Positions 11,005 to 22,798 of a stretch of 64,000 nucleotides of DNA are shown here, piece by piece. The position numbers and the translations under genes were made by a program. Origin of the DNA: Imbricaverruca yamaguchii (Eukaryota; Arthropoda; Thecostraca; Neoverrucidae); contig JAOTOL010001523.1 of the NCBI GenBank assembly GCA_034440575.1, positions 186,001 to 250,000 on the forward strand. The letters run 5' to 3'. Numbering within the stretch: the stretch's first letter is position 1; each line of letters starts with the position of its first letter. The notes under the pieces were generated by a model. The model saw only the letters and a list, made by a program, of their open reading frames with translations. It searched no databases and had not been told where the DNA came from.

Positions 11005-11195
11005 ATTGCATTGCATCGCATTGGGCACAATGTGGCGTTTATAGCACTGTGCGGATTAATTTCACAGCATAGTTGCCAATATGCTTCCTGCGTAGATATT
11101 GTGCAGGGAATACGGGAGTGCGGTGAATAATATGGGATACGGGCTATTCAATCAGGGATGTCATTATACCGAACTGCCAGCATGACGACCAACGA
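11005..11195 (+). repeat. 191-bp direct repeat, left copy
   Basis: This block and 12974-13164 are the same length and differ at about five positions by eye (roughly 97% identical). Shared text runs from ATTGCATTG to ATGACGACCAACGA. Flanking sequence is unrelated on the outer sides. The pair encloses 1778 bases. It could be a pair of short long terminal repeats, two insertions of one element, or a duplication; I see no primer-binding site or polypurine tract. Confidence 0.9.
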
Positions 11196-11499
11196 CAAAA
11201 ACGGCTTCAGGTGCTGGCATCAACACCTGCAGCTCGTTAACTATCTTTCCATGCGGTTACTACAGGTCGAACCACGCTCGGGGAAATCGCCTGGAGGTGA
11301 TTACAACAGCGCATCTGAATATCACGTGTCACAGGGCCTGGTATCGCCGCACCACAAATCCCGGTTAATTAATAGTAAAACACTGCGGATGAGTCGGATC
11401 CTCCCAACTGCGGCACCACACAACTATGATGGTTTGTCGCGGTAGTAGTTGTTGGATTTACGACAAGGAGACTGCTGGGTCGTACGGCTCGGCCAATCT

Positions 11500-11600
11500 C
11501 GCACGCTGATTGGTCGGCGATGCAGATTAGCGGCAGGTGGGTTTAGAACCTACAGACCTTTCGGTTGGGGGGACGGACACCTTACCCCTAGATGTGTCTC
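11500..11600 (-). mobile_element. tRNA-like SINE head remnant (minus strand)
   Basis: Read on the minus strand, GGGGTAAGGTGTCCGTC resembles an A box. About 35 bases later, after CGAAAGGTCTGTA, GGTTCTAAACC resembles the B box GGTTCGAATCC. Order and spacing fit the internal RNA polymerase III promoter of a tRNA-derived SINE. The 3' half and target duplications are not visible. Confidence 0.45.
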
Positions 11601-12728
11601 TTCAGGTATCATGTGTGTTCAAAGGTTCTTCATAACTATATGAAGACAGTATGTCCTCATATACTTTTGAGTGGTCCACCCCCCCCCCCCCCTGATTGTT
11701 GGTCACCCCCTGCCTTCTATATGCGACATGGAACCGAATAACCTCCCCTTCCCCCCCAAAAAAGTGCTAACCTGAAAAGCAGCGACGTCTTACCCAATGT
11801 TGTATCATCCGACTATGTATAACAATAGACCGCGGGGTAAATAACAATAAAAGCGGGGTTGTGTCGCTATCGCTTCAATTTCCATCAAATTGGATTCATT
11901 GGACGTGGTTTGTGCGGTGTCCAAAAGTTGGGCAATCCAATTACTTTTTACGGTCAAGGCTCAAACTGATTTATGTTGCTGCCTCGCACTTTTTCGCTTC
12001 CGCCCAAACCTAACAGAACACCCGAATCAAGCGATAGTCCGTGGTCAACGTTCGAGTAGCATTTCACACTGGAACAAGTAGCGGTCCTGTGGCTAATATG
12101 GCCCAGCTATGGCAAGCTGGCGGCTTTGCAGCCGACACTGGGATCGCGGTCACACATTCGCCAATACGATTTCGGCCTTAGCTGCCATCACCCGCGTGAT
12201 CCAGCACGCGCTCTTGACGCCACGAGTGAGGTGGCAGGAGACGGTGCCGACTCGGTGCAGGACGGGCGAGCTACGACGCCGAGCGGTCATGTGGCACGGA
12301 GTGCACACTTAAACGTTGGGCTCGCTCGAATCTCCACACTGGAAGCGATTTCCGCGAGTTTCCTGAGCGGCACAAGAGCAAGGAAAAACGGCATCTCTGG
12401 ATGTCGATGCGAAGGGCTAATATCCAGCCGGTTGGTCGCGCCGAGAAGTGGTCACGTTTCAAATTATTCAACACGCGCAGCAGCAGCAAATGCGCACTGC
12501 GTTGACCTCGCGAAGTCCTCTGCGGCGGGCGCTCAGTGAGATCGATGCCAGGTAAGCTGATGCATAAAACCTTCGACTTCGTTATCACTCGGAGACGGTC
12601 CCGGGTATTTGGCCGTAATATGACGCACATCTCGGCGCATAGTCCGCCACCCTAGGCGAAAGTGGCGAGGAACCGTCGGCCAACCATCGCCACGATTTCG
12701 GCTGGATTGGCAGCTTAGTGATTAGCAT
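11601..12728. other. Non-genic stretch between the 191-bp repeats
   Basis: Includes a run of 14 C bases near 11681 and a second C-rich tract near 11750. The remainder is average sequence with no recognisable gene. Confidence 0.4.
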
Positions 12729-12803
12729 GTGGCTGACTTGTGGCTGACTTGTGGCTGACTTGTGGCTGACTTGTGGCTGACTTGTGGCTGACTTGTGGCC
12801 GAC
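12729..12803. repeat. 11-bp tandem repeat, nearly 7 copies
   Basis: Unit GTGGCTGACTT repeated without change from 12729, ending in a diverged copy (GTGGCCGAC). The near-perfect identity points to recent expansion. Confidence 0.97.
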
Positions 12804-12973
12804 AAGTTCGAACATATGTAGCGATTATTTGGCTACCTAGTACCTAGTAAACCTTAAGCTACAGTCAGAAGTTGACCGTGATGCACATCAGGAACAGACT
12901 GGGGCGGATCACTCAGACGCCGGACTCAGACTCCGGAAACACAGCTAAGACGAGCAGACTGAGATGATATTGA

Positions 12974-13164
12974 ATTGCATTGTATCGCATTGGGCACAAT
13001 GTGGCGTTTATCACACTGTGCGGATTAATTTCACAGCATAGTTGCCAATATGCTTCCTGCGTAGATATTGTGCAGGGAATACGGGAGTGCGGTGAATAAT
13101 ATGGGATACGGGCTATTCAATCAGGGATGCTATTATACCGAACTGCCAGCATGACGACCAACGA
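12974..13164 (+). repeat. 191-bp direct repeat, right copy
   Basis: Second copy of the block at 11005-11195, in the same orientation. See that entry for comparison. Confidence 0.9.
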
Positions 13165-13501
13165 ATACGGGACTATTGAAGAGTCTGAACTCTTGGCCCA
13201 GAGTTTCAGAAAGCCGGGCGCACCCTCCCGTCGGGCACATTGCCAGTGTCGGCAGCAGCCAGACAGCGCCGCCAATATCAAATCGGCCGTGCAAACCCTA
13301 GGGTTGTACGCTGAAACGCTGATCTAAAGGATGAGAGGAACCGGCCCTCTGTCCAAAACGTTTCTGGAAAAACTCGAGCGGGTCGGCCACGCACGTGCCT
13401 GAGGAGCTAATTGTGTCGGGTCGGCAGATCATTCGTGGCGACGACGTCCAGGCAGCCACGTGGCCACAGCGATTCACCGTCAGCCATTGTCCCAAATCCT
13501 A

Positions 13502-14327
13502 CCCAGCTACAGTAGCCGCCTGCCCAGCTACAGTAGCCGCCTGCCCAGCTACAGTAGCCGCCTGCCCAGCTACAGTAACCGCCTGCCCAGCTACAGTAGC
13601 CGCCTGCCCAGCTACAGTAGCCGCCTGCCCAGCTACAGTGGCCGCCTGCCCAGGCTACAGTAGCCGCCTGCCCAGCTACAGTAGCCGCCTGCCCAGCTAC
13701 AGTAACCCCTGCCCAGCTACAGTAGCCGCCTGCCCAGCTACAGTGGCCGCCTGCCCAGCTACAGTAACCCCTGCCCAGCTACAGTAGCCGCCTGCCCAGC
13801 CACAGTAACCCCTGCCCAGCTACAGTAGCCGCCTGCCCAGCTACAGTAGCCGCCTGCCCAGCCTGCCCAGCTACAGTGGCCGCCTGCCCAGCTACAGTGG
13901 CCGCCTGCCCAGCTACAGTGGCCGCCTGCCCAGCTACAGTAGCCGCCTGCCCAGCTACAGTGGCCGCCTGCCCAGCTACAGTGGCCGCCTGCCCAGCTAC
14001 AGTAACCGCCTGCCCAGCTACAGTAGCCCTGCCCAGCTACAGAGCCGCCTGCCCAGCTACAGGCCGCCTGCCCAGCTACAGTAACCCTGCCCAGCTCGCC
14101 TGCCCAGCTACAGTAGCCGCCTGCCCAGCTACAGTAGCCGCCTGCCCAGCTACAGTGGCCGCCTGCCCAGCTACAGTGGCCGCCTGCCCAGCTACAGTAG
14201 CCGCCTGCCCAGCTACAGTAGCCGCCTGCCCAGCTACAGTGGCCGCCTGCCCAGCTACAGTAACCCCTGCCCAGCTACAGTGGCCGCCTGCCCAGCTACA
14301 GTGGCCGCCTGCCCAGCTACAGTAGCC
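13502..14327. repeat. 21-bp minisatellite, about 39 copies
   Basis: The unit CCCAGCTACAGTAGCCGCCT plus G is 21 bases. The main variants are AGTAGCC, AGTGGCC and AGTAACC, mixed along the array, with a few deletions that shift frame (for example around 13700, 14030 and 14085). Because 21 is a multiple of three, the array translates as heptapeptide repeats in several frames (CPATVAA, PSYSSRL). Frame-shifting indels argue against selection for a protein. Confidence 0.97.
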
Positions 14328-14660
14328 AGGCGTCGCTGGTGAGGCGTCCAGCGGCCGCGTGGCCAGCGCCGGACCGGATGCGCGGCGGCGCGACACGCTT
14401 TATGCCCGCCGCCGCCGCCAGCGGCAACAATGGGTGGCCGGCCGGCGATCACGAGCGACCGGCTCGTCTGTCGGGCCGTCTTCCCGGCGCACGCCCGCGC
14501 GGTGCTTTACAGTGGCGGCTGGCATTGAGCGGGCGCGCCTACAGAGTGGAGGGCGGACCGCCTGAGGTGACATATGGTGGTCCCGCGCAGGCCCGCCCGC
14601 CGCCAGCGCTCTCTGCCGGGTCAGAGGTGAAGGCGAGACGGTACGTCACTCAGCCGTCAA
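14328..14660. promoter_or_regulatory. CpG-rich block abutting the 21-bp array
   Basis: G+C-rich and CG-dense, including a GCCGCC run at 14406-14420. No gene recognised; a regulatory role is only compositional inference. Confidence 0.3.
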
Positions 14661-16259
14661 TATGTGAGCGTCTGGGTGCGCCGCGCCGCTCCAAAATATA
14701 ACTGGGGTAGAATAGGTGGAACGTTGCAAGGCTGGCAACTGGTGGAATACATCAAGAGTGTAGAAGCAAAACAGCATACAAGCAGTAGGATATGCATCTC
14801 GTGCAAAAATAAAAGGTGTGCTTTGGAATTGAGACTGAGTTCAAAACTAAAAAGTAGTGCCGATATGGTTGCCAACACGCCAGCCAGTATGGTACGGATC
14901 GGTGGAAATGTTGAGCCTCGAAACCATGACCATATTTAAAATGCAGGGGAAAATACAGGTGAGCCAGAACTTCGGAAGTGAAAAGCTAATAACGAAATTA
15001 TACGTTCAACAATTTTGTGATTGCATGGTAGAGCGTGGTAAGGTTATCTGCCTGCCATTAGCTATGGCTAGACCACGAGTTCATGCTGTTGTGTCAGCTG
15101 AGTGATAATGCTTTCTGGCTTTTGCTTATGCCGAAATTAATATCTTGCCTATAACTTTCCACACACTTTGTTCTATTTTCTGATGACAATGGAACCATTT
15201 GGCTTCTGCTACGTAAATCCGGCAGGGGAAGTACCTCGAGCGACGCCGCACAACGTAGCCAGCTTGTTCTGCTTCTGCACAACAACAGGTACCTCCCGCT
15301 GCCGGCCGTTATGCGGCACCGCCGGTCGTTCTGTGCTCGGACAGAGGGTCGACAATGGCCGCGCGGCGAGCGCGTCACAGATCTGTAACAGCACGTGACG
15401 AAAGAGCCGACCCACGGGCCGGGAGGGCTGACCCGGGTCGACCGAAGTCGCACGTGAACCCCCAGTTGTCACACCATGCATACCATAAGTAACGCAGAGG
15501 ATAACTAGGGTACTTCAGCCGCACGTACATTTGAGATGCATAGGTGGGTGCATACGAGGTACATACTCGTGTAATACTTTGGGGAACCTTCGCAGTTTGC
15601 TGGTGTGGCAGAAGGACAGGCGAGGCACGATCCAAAACTCTGCCGTCATCAACCCAAGGACAGGTGGGGAAAGATCCTAAACTCTGCAGACATTTACCGC
15701 TATGCCTGCGAGTGTCAAAAGGTGGAGGTTGAGTAGGGAAGGGTGCAGGAGCTGAAGAACAAACAAAAAAGAGAGACCATACGGGTGCGATTAGAAACAT
15801 GGGTGCAAACCACTCCGGCCTGCCAACCATACGCGTAGCCAAGTGACCATCTTAATCGTGCTCTCAACTCCCCAGCGCTTATCGTTGTCCATGATGTAAT
15901 AGTCGGTAGCATGCTCATTGCTCACACTGCCGCAAAGCCACCTTTGCCAGGGCTTAGATGCCTCCAACAAGGCATCATCGGTTCCGTCAGGGCTGCATGC
16001 TCCTAGCAGAGGCACACTCGGTTAAAACTATTGGAGAGGCCAGGGTGTGAAATGGAAAATTCACAATCGTTTTTAGAGCCTGATTTTCTGGAGAAAAACC
16101 ATTCACGTGGAAGACATGAACAGCCTGAATTTAAGTGCAACAACAACAGAAATGTGCGCGTCAGAGGATTGCTTTTGCACGACCCGATTATTTTCCACGA
16201 GGCACAACTTCATCATTTTCCATTGCGAACGCAGTCAGGTTCTACTTCCATGAAGCTGC
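14661..16259. other. Non-genic stretch
   Basis: A+T-richer on the left, then mixed. At 15650-15695 there is a decayed duplication of a GATCC-AAACTCTGC motif. No protein family recognised in any frame. Confidence 0.4.
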
Positions 16260-17180
16260 GAGGCGTTGTGACGAGCCACGGCACCTACGCCGTGGGTGCG
16301 CTACTGGCACCCTGCTACCCTGCTACCCTGACCAAGGTCGGCGCGGACTCGGTCACCGCCAGGCCCGACTATTCCGGCGCCGGAATGTAGATGGATGCAG
16401 GAAAACGGACCGCGGACCTACGTCACATGCGACCTGCCCTCCGCACTCCAGCCGGACAACAACCGGCACAGCCGTTGTTCTGTGCCGGCTGTTTCGTCAA
16501 CTCGCTGTTACGCCGGTTGCCACAACCTCCGTACCTGCTGTGACGTCACAACAGGGACGGTTGCAAAGGCGGTCGGCAGAGGCGCCAACAGGGCTGCCAC
16601 GCCCAGGCCGTTGTCGCGTGAGTGTGCTAATCTCGTTAGAGAAAGGTGTCGACGCTGCGCGAGACGCCAATACCAGCTGGATGCCCACTCATCCGGGCAG
16701 CGCGCGGAGTAATCGGCTCCTCTTATTACTCCTACTTAATTAACCAATCGGCGTGCGTCATCCAAAGGACGCCTAGCAATACAGCATAGGGACGACGCGA
16801 AGCAGGGCGACAGCCAGAATGCAACGACCGGGAGAGCACACGCTCAGCCGGCGCGCTCCGCGGACACGTGGCACTGGCGCGCGTAATTTCCGCGGGAAGA
16901 GCCGGGTGGCGCGCAATAAGCCCGCCACCCGGCGCCGGTCGCTGGCGGCACGCGATTCCGGCGGTCGCCGCATTTTTGGCGGTCGGAAGCACATTGGCCG
17001 AATGCAGGTCACAGCCCGACGACAGTTGTCCGGGAACGACCCGTTCGCCGACACAAGACGCCGCGTGCGCATCCGAACCGCCACCGCAGAGCAGGCGACC
17101 GGCCACTCGCGGCCGTATGAAAGCGCCACGTGAGCTGCGGTCTGAACGGCCGACAACAGGGGCCACGTGGGAGAAGAACA
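16260..17180. promoter_or_regulatory. CpG-rich block
   Basis: High G+C and many CG dinucleotides, with overlapping open frames up to about 310 codons (16868-17800) that run into the adjacent 31-bp array. No domain is recognisable, so I treat it as regulatory-like or undefined. Confidence 0.3.
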
Positions 17181-17305
17181 CGGTGGAGACGGCAGGCGAG
17201 AGGATGGGCATGCAGGTGGAACAAGCATTGCGTGCAGGAGCCGGAAAGGGTGTGTGTGGTGTGGATGAAATATCCAAGCTGTTCAGAAACTCAACAAACA
17301 TGCAG

Positions 17306-17635
17306 CGGACCAGCCCGAAGATCGCCAGCTATGCAGCGGACTCATTAGAAGCTCACCCACTATGCAGACTATGCAGCGTACCCACCGGAAACTTACCCAC
17401 TACCCAGCGGACCAATCTAAGCTCGCCCACTATGCAGTGGACCCACCAGAAACTCACCCAATACCCAGCGGACCCATCAGAAGCCCACCCAATACCCAGC
17501 GGACCCATCAGAAGCCCACCCAATACCCAGCGGACCCATCAGAAGCCCACCCAATACCCGGAGCCCCACAGAAGACCCATCAGCCACCAAACCCTACCCA
17601 GCGGACCCTCAGAAGCCCACCCAATACCAGGGCCA
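17306..17635. repeat. 31-bp minisatellite, about 10 copies
   Basis: Perfect units start at 17464, 17495 and 17526 (CCCAGCGGACCCATCAGAAG then CCCACCCAATA). The left part holds diverged copies (TATGCAGCGGAC, AAACTCACCCACTA). The array is homogeneous in the centre and degenerate at both ends. Confidence 0.93.
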
Positions 17636-17640
17636 TCAAA

Positions 17641-17716
17641 GCCAACCATACAACAGGAGCCAACCATACAACATACAACCATACAACCATACAACCATAC
17701 AACCATACAACAGGAG
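17641..17716. repeat. (CCATACAA)n tract
   Basis: Eight-base repeat immediately following the 31-bp array, with an interrupted pair of ACAGGAG motifs at either end. Confidence 0.9.
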
Positions 17717-20644
17717 AGCACTGCAACCAAAAACGCTTATAGATACTCGGCCAATCGTTCTTCTTCAATAGGACACGCAGCTCAATCCTGGACTGAATAG
17801 TTGAATATATCCGCAATTTGAACAAATTTCCCACCCATTATCCCGAAATTAACCCTCGGGGCAGAGATATTGCGGCAGCGCAGCATGCGCCGGCTCGGTA
17901 TGTGGCTGCATGCCGGTCACATCGCGAACACCCTCGGGGAACAGATGCCGCCGCAACGCAATAAGCTCCGGCTCTGAGGCATTTCCTCGGAATACCGCAC
18001 CCGACACGTTCTCTTTCATCTGCATCCCACAGCATTATTAACGTGTCAAATTCACTCGTTCCATTGCGATTGCGAGGTGTCACCACAGCACCAGAGTAGT
18101 CCTGCGTGTGACGAAGCAAACAGGCACACGCGTGCAGCAACAAATCCGATGTCCCTCTTCTCACACGAATGTGGCGGGGTAATTACACGACAGATCGGCC
18201 AGTGACATTCACCATCATCTCTCAGATTTGGACGAAAATTGATCGGTATGGTAATCAAGTGCTGTGAGCCCGCCGTTGCATTATTTTCAGCCAAACAAAC
18301 AAGCAGTTTTTTTTTGTCATAGCCTCAGGCACTTTTAAGAGGTGACGAAAAGTGGTTCTCTCCCACTGCCTATCTCCTTCACCGTCAGACATCAATTCAT
18401 TTTCTGGTACATTTTTCAGACCACTTAAGTCCAAGGAATGCTTTCGTGATAGCGTCTGCCAAAAACAAGCGATTCGGTGTGAATGACTTCGTGGCATTTT
18501 CTTCTGTGACATTTCGGGACCCCTGGCCAATTGAAGCTGATATATCAAAATTCTTCAGAATGGAAGTTATGCGAATTATCTTTAAAAAAGAATGGGAGAA
18601 TACAAACTTTGGTTTTGTCTCTAAATGTCATCTCCAAGAAACACTCACTGTCGGCGCTGAAGTGGGAGCTGCCCTCCCCCCCCTCCCCACCCAGATTGGC
18701 TACATGAATTAGTCCCGCCAATGCTTATCCGAATCAATGCCCCTGCTCAGCCGCTATATCAAATGTAAAACTGTAAAACTCGACTGGAAAACGTTCTATT
18801 TTCCTCATAACTTTCCTCGATCACCTGGCAACAAGACTTGCAATAAGATGACGATTACGTTACCTCCTGAATGTGACAAGCTGGTAATTGCAAATCGCCA
18901 GGCAACGCCATCAAAGCGGTTCTAATGAAATCCTGTAGCAGACGTGTAACAACCATGCTCCCTGCATCCGCCTCAAATCTAAATTGCATCGGATCAAGGT
19001 GTGCTCCAGTCATCTATTCCTTGTTGATTCGCGCCTGCCATACGGACCTGCCCGAAATTAGGTTGCTGAATGCATAGTGCAAAATGGCTGTGTGGAATGC
19101 TTAATTTTGCCTCATACGTTACGTGATGACTTTATAGTATAATTAATATAATTTTATGGTTGTTTCAAACTTTTACATTTCATAAGATTTAACAACGAAG
19201 CGATGGACCGTCTGAAAGCCAGTCATATATCTCAAAGACCGGCTAAATAGCCCACCAGTCCCGACCGGGCTTTTTGACCGGCCTTTCGGGTCCTCACATT
19301 TGCCGACTCCATCGATAACACACGCGTCTCGCAGAGGCCCTGGACATGACACCGATCGCGACTTGCCTGAGAATCGGCGCGCGCCTGCCAGGTTCCGGGT
19401 TCGACTCCTGCCGGCGGATATTTTCAGGATGTCGCTGCGACTGTCTGCCCGCCATGGCCGGACGCCCGGCGTCAGGTGATCGCCACCCGACGCTCACACA
19501 GTGACTAACGGCTGCGTCTGGCTGCCAGGGAAGTCCTCCTCCCGAACGGATCCGGCAAAAACCGGTGCCTCTACGTTCCTGACGCGGAAAGTGCTATTCG
19601 TGACGTCGCGACAGGTAAATTTCCGAACATGGACATTTTACTTTTTGTTGTCATTGTCGGACATTTTACAGCCGGTGGGAAAAATGCCCACAAGCAGATG
19701 GTGAACGGTATAGTTCAACCGTGTTCATCTGGTCTCTCCGTATCGCTTGAAAGCTTCCCTCTGAGACTGAGGGAAGGTGCTGTATCACAGATGTCAAAGC
19801 AAGTTAACACAGACCACCAGGGATGTCGTGTTGTGGTTCTGCTAACTCGTGGTGGGAAGGAACTATTTGCAATTTTGCTTCATACCGTCCTCAGCACGTT
19901 ATCAGTATAATAATCTAAAATTTGAATGCCCCATCTCGTAAGTCATAAGTCAACGGTGTATGTTCCCAGCAATGATGTAAACCTGGAAAACACCTTGACA
20001 TGGCAGACAAAGTTTACTTTTGAGAACTAAGTCTGATCCAGGGCAAGTTCCTGCTTTGGTTCATCGCCGCTCATCCCCGTTGATTTTGAGTTTTTAAAAG
20101 ATCGATTTGGGAGGAAAATAAAAAAGTGCATAAGTGGCTACATAATATTGGCGTAGCATAGCACACCCCTTTTTTGATGTGGTGACAATACGTGCCCTAT
20201 GGACATCAATATCCTTGCCTTCCGGCATTGCATACTTAAAGATTTAACTCATTGCTGATGGCTCATTCCTACCCCATAAAGTCCCTGAAGTAGAGGCAAG
20301 AATGGACATACATTTGGATACAATAGACGAACATCGAGTGAAAAACTGGCACGCCATGCACAAGGAAGTCGGTGCATTGAGACGTTTATTTTGTGCCTAC
20401 ATTTCTAACGGACGGCCTTCATTCGCGGGTCTCATCACTTGGACAAGCCGAGGAAATTCATGCCTGTTGGCATCTTACTCAATGTTATCAAGCTGAGAGA
20501 TCCTGGAATCGCTCGCGCCAGTGGCACAAAAACTCCAGTTCCACAATTTCCAGACTCAGCGATTCCACTGCATCTCAATTGGTGTTGCCATCAGAGCGGA
20601 CTTCAAGCAGGACGATTGGACCGACTGTGTACCGCCACGCCGTC
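17717..20644. other. Non-genic stretch of 2.9 kb
   Basis: At 17850-17995 there is an imperfect duplication about 78 bases apart, starting ACCCTCGGGG. From 18300 to 20640 the sequence is A+T-rich with no tandem structure. At 19747-19770 CTTCCCTC and GAGGGAAG form a small hairpin. No protein family recognised. Confidence 0.4.
19397..19408 (+). promoter_or_regulatory. Possible RNA polymerase III B box (SINE remnant)
   Basis: GGGTTCGACTCC matches the B box consensus. A convincing A box 35-60 bases upstream is not visible, only a weak TTGCCTGAGAATCGG. It may be the remains of a tRNA-derived SINE, or chance. Confidence 0.25.
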
Positions 20645-20962
20645 CTGCATCCGGTAGCCGTCAGCTGTCGATGGCTTCCTGCATCCGGTAGCCGTCAGCT
20701 GTCGATGGCTTCCTGCATCCGGTAGCCGTCAGCTGTCGATGGCTTCCTGCATCCGGTAGCCGTCAGCTGTCGATGGCTTCCTGCATCCGGTAGCCGTCAG
20801 CTGTCGATGGCTTCCTGCATCCGGTAGCCATCAGCTGTCGTTTATGGCTGTCGCTGTCATCCTTCCTTCCGGTAGCCGTCAGCTGTCGATGGCTTCCTGC
20901 ATCCGGTAGCCGTCAGCTGTCGATGGCTTCCTGCATCCGGTAGCCATCAGCTGTCGATGGCC
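20645..20962. repeat. 34-bp minisatellite, about 9 copies
   Basis: The unit begins GGTAGCCGTCAGCTGTCGAT and is 34 bases long (starts at 20653, 20687, 20721 and so on). One longer, diverged unit lies near 20823-20869. Each unit contains the palindrome CAGCTG. Confidence 0.97.
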
Positions 20963-21964
20963 TCGAGATGTACCGGTCGCGCTGGAGAAGCTCAGGTGCC
21001 ACGCTATCTGACCTCCTCTGAGCGCCGTTCAACTAGCGGGTTTTCGGCGTCGTCGTAAGGGGTTACTGAGACACGCCACCTGGCTCGTGGTCGGCTCGTC
21101 AGGCGCGAGACGACGCGCCGCAGCTTCACGAAGCCGCGCCGCCCGTAGCACCGTTACGTTATTTGGGAGTGCGCCACTGACGTCAGAGTGCGCGGGTACG
21201 TCAGCCGGTGAGACGGCTGGAGCCGGCAGCGTGCCGCGCTCGTCCATGTGGAACGCCCAGCAAACGTATATCACTGTCGCTTGCCGGTCACCACTCGATT
21301 ATCATCTAGTGATAAATCGGCAGTGTTTTCAGGAGTCAGATGCGCCTCTAGTTTGCGAAATGTGGGGCGGATAAACTCCTCTCAATATAATGGTGACGTT
21401 CCTGAGAACGGTGCATAATATCCAGCATAATATAATATTGCAGGCTGTGTCGGAAAAAAGTGTTTCCAATCGCATTATATGTTGGACGCCACATGAACTT
21501 CGCGAGTCATCTTACTGCATTCTAAAATAATGTAGCTAAGGCATGATATTGCACATATTTCTATGACAATGGTATGCCGTCATTTTATTGTGTGCAGTAC
21601 CAGCAAGCCTATGTCAGCTTACGTATGAAGGGAATTAATGTTCTTACGGGTGATGGGCCTCTGAGATACAATTTACATGCGGCAGTAGAGAACGTATCAC
21701 ACCACATGTCAAAGTAAGCATGGTTCCAGTTGTGCCGATTCCGGCTAAGATTTTTGAAACCAGGTGCCATGATCGCGCCCAGTCGCGGATTTCGACAATG
21801 AAATGGGGTATCCCTCGGCTTCACAGCAACAGCCGGCGTATACTAACAGAGCAAAACAAAACTCCAATGGACTGACCATATTTGCATATAGACCCTCTCC
21901 TTTGATGACTCCTGAACATGACACCAAGCCGAAGCGAACGCACTGCCTTCCCGCGAAACGCGAC
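20963..21964. other. Non-genic stretch
   Basis: A CpG-richer portion at 21000-21260 is followed by A+T-rich sequence. TGACGTCA occurs once at about 21178. No gene recognised. Confidence 0.4.
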
Positions 21965-22179
21965 ACGAACAGAACAATGGCCGGGGATGGCGGGTGGTTA
22001 AGGTGTCGGGCTATGGGTACCAAAGGTCCCGTGTTCGACTCTAGCGCCACTCAGGACATTTCCCAATCCCGCGGCCCACCGGCGAAACAGTGTGGGCGGC
22101 GCCATTAGCCGTGAATGTGCATAAAGTGTGTCGTGAACCAACCAATAAACAATAAACAATAAACGAACAGATCAATAGG
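21965..22179 (+). mobile_element. tRNA-derived SINE with target-site duplications
   Basis: The element spans about 21981-22162. Its head carries an A-box-like TGGCGGGTGGTTAAGG (from 21988) and a B box GTGTTCGACTC (22031-22041), about 43 bases apart as in tRNA promoters. It has a unique body and a tail of AATAAAC repeats (about 22143-22163). It is flanked by ACGAACAGAACAATGG (21965-21980) and ACGAACAGATCAATAGG (22163-22179), a direct repeat with one substitution and one indel. Such duplications are made by target-primed reverse transcription using LINE enzymes. The element is not a functional tRNA gene because no acceptor stem pairs. The partner LINE is not identified here. Confidence 0.85.
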
Positions 22180-22570
22180 ATGTGCACCACATAGAACCGA
22201 ATCCGCTGTAATTTGATCAGGTAGCCAAATAAACTAACAGGGTATCTAGCTCACGCCCAAGGTACCGTTTGCATGCCGGTCCAGTATCTTCTACGACTGT
22301 CTTCGAGGCCGATATCATTCGTCTATGAATACGGCAGCATGCACGGCCGATTAGCATACGTCGGGATGTATGCTACTGGGCCACGTCCAAGTCTTTCCCA
22401 GGAGTTGATCTATGCAGTTCCCGCGAGATCGGAGTCCGGTTATGCCGCTTGTATCGGCATGCTTCACTCGTAGAACTCGGCAGCAGCCACTAGATCGCGC
22501 GTGATTCAAGTCCAAGCGCTTAATTTATGTCGGCCAGGTTCACACACGCTCAACCATGGTTCAGACATTG
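22180..22570. other. Non-genic spacer
   Basis: Average sequence between the SINE and the 26-bp array; nothing recognisable. Confidence 0.4.
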
Positions 22571-22798
22571 GTGTGACAGCCCTGCTCAGATATTCAATGT
22601 GGCAGCCCTGCTCAGATATTCAATGTGGCAGCCCTGTTCAGATATTCGATGTGGCAGCCCTGTTCAGATATTCGATGTGGCAGCCCTGTTCAGATATTCG
22701 ATGTGGCAGCCCTGTTCAGATATTCGATGTGGCAGCCCTGTTCAGATATTCGATGTGGCAGCCATGTTCAGATATTTGATGTGGCAGCCCTGTTCTTC
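22571..22798. repeat. 26-bp minisatellite, about 8 copies
   Basis: Unit GTGGCAGCCCTGTTCAGATA followed by TTCGAT, 26 bases. The first units carry CTGCTC and TTCAAT variants and the last is truncated, so divergence is greatest at the edges. Confidence 0.97.

Noticed and set aside
11005..13164. LTR retrotransposon
   Set aside because: No primer-binding site, polypurine tract, TG...CA ends or gag/pol similarity could be seen, so it is listed only as direct repeats.
13395..14325. CPATVAA heptapeptide repeat protein
   Set aside because: A product of the 21-bp array. Indels shift frame several times, so there is no sign of selection on a protein.
13502..14327. CRISPR array
   Set aside because: Units are contiguous tandem repeats without unique spacers, and the window is eukaryotic. 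The same applies to all other arrays here.
21981..22060. Functional tRNA gene
   Set aside because: Internal promoter boxes are present but stems do not pair and a repeat tail plus target duplications follow, so it is a SINE.
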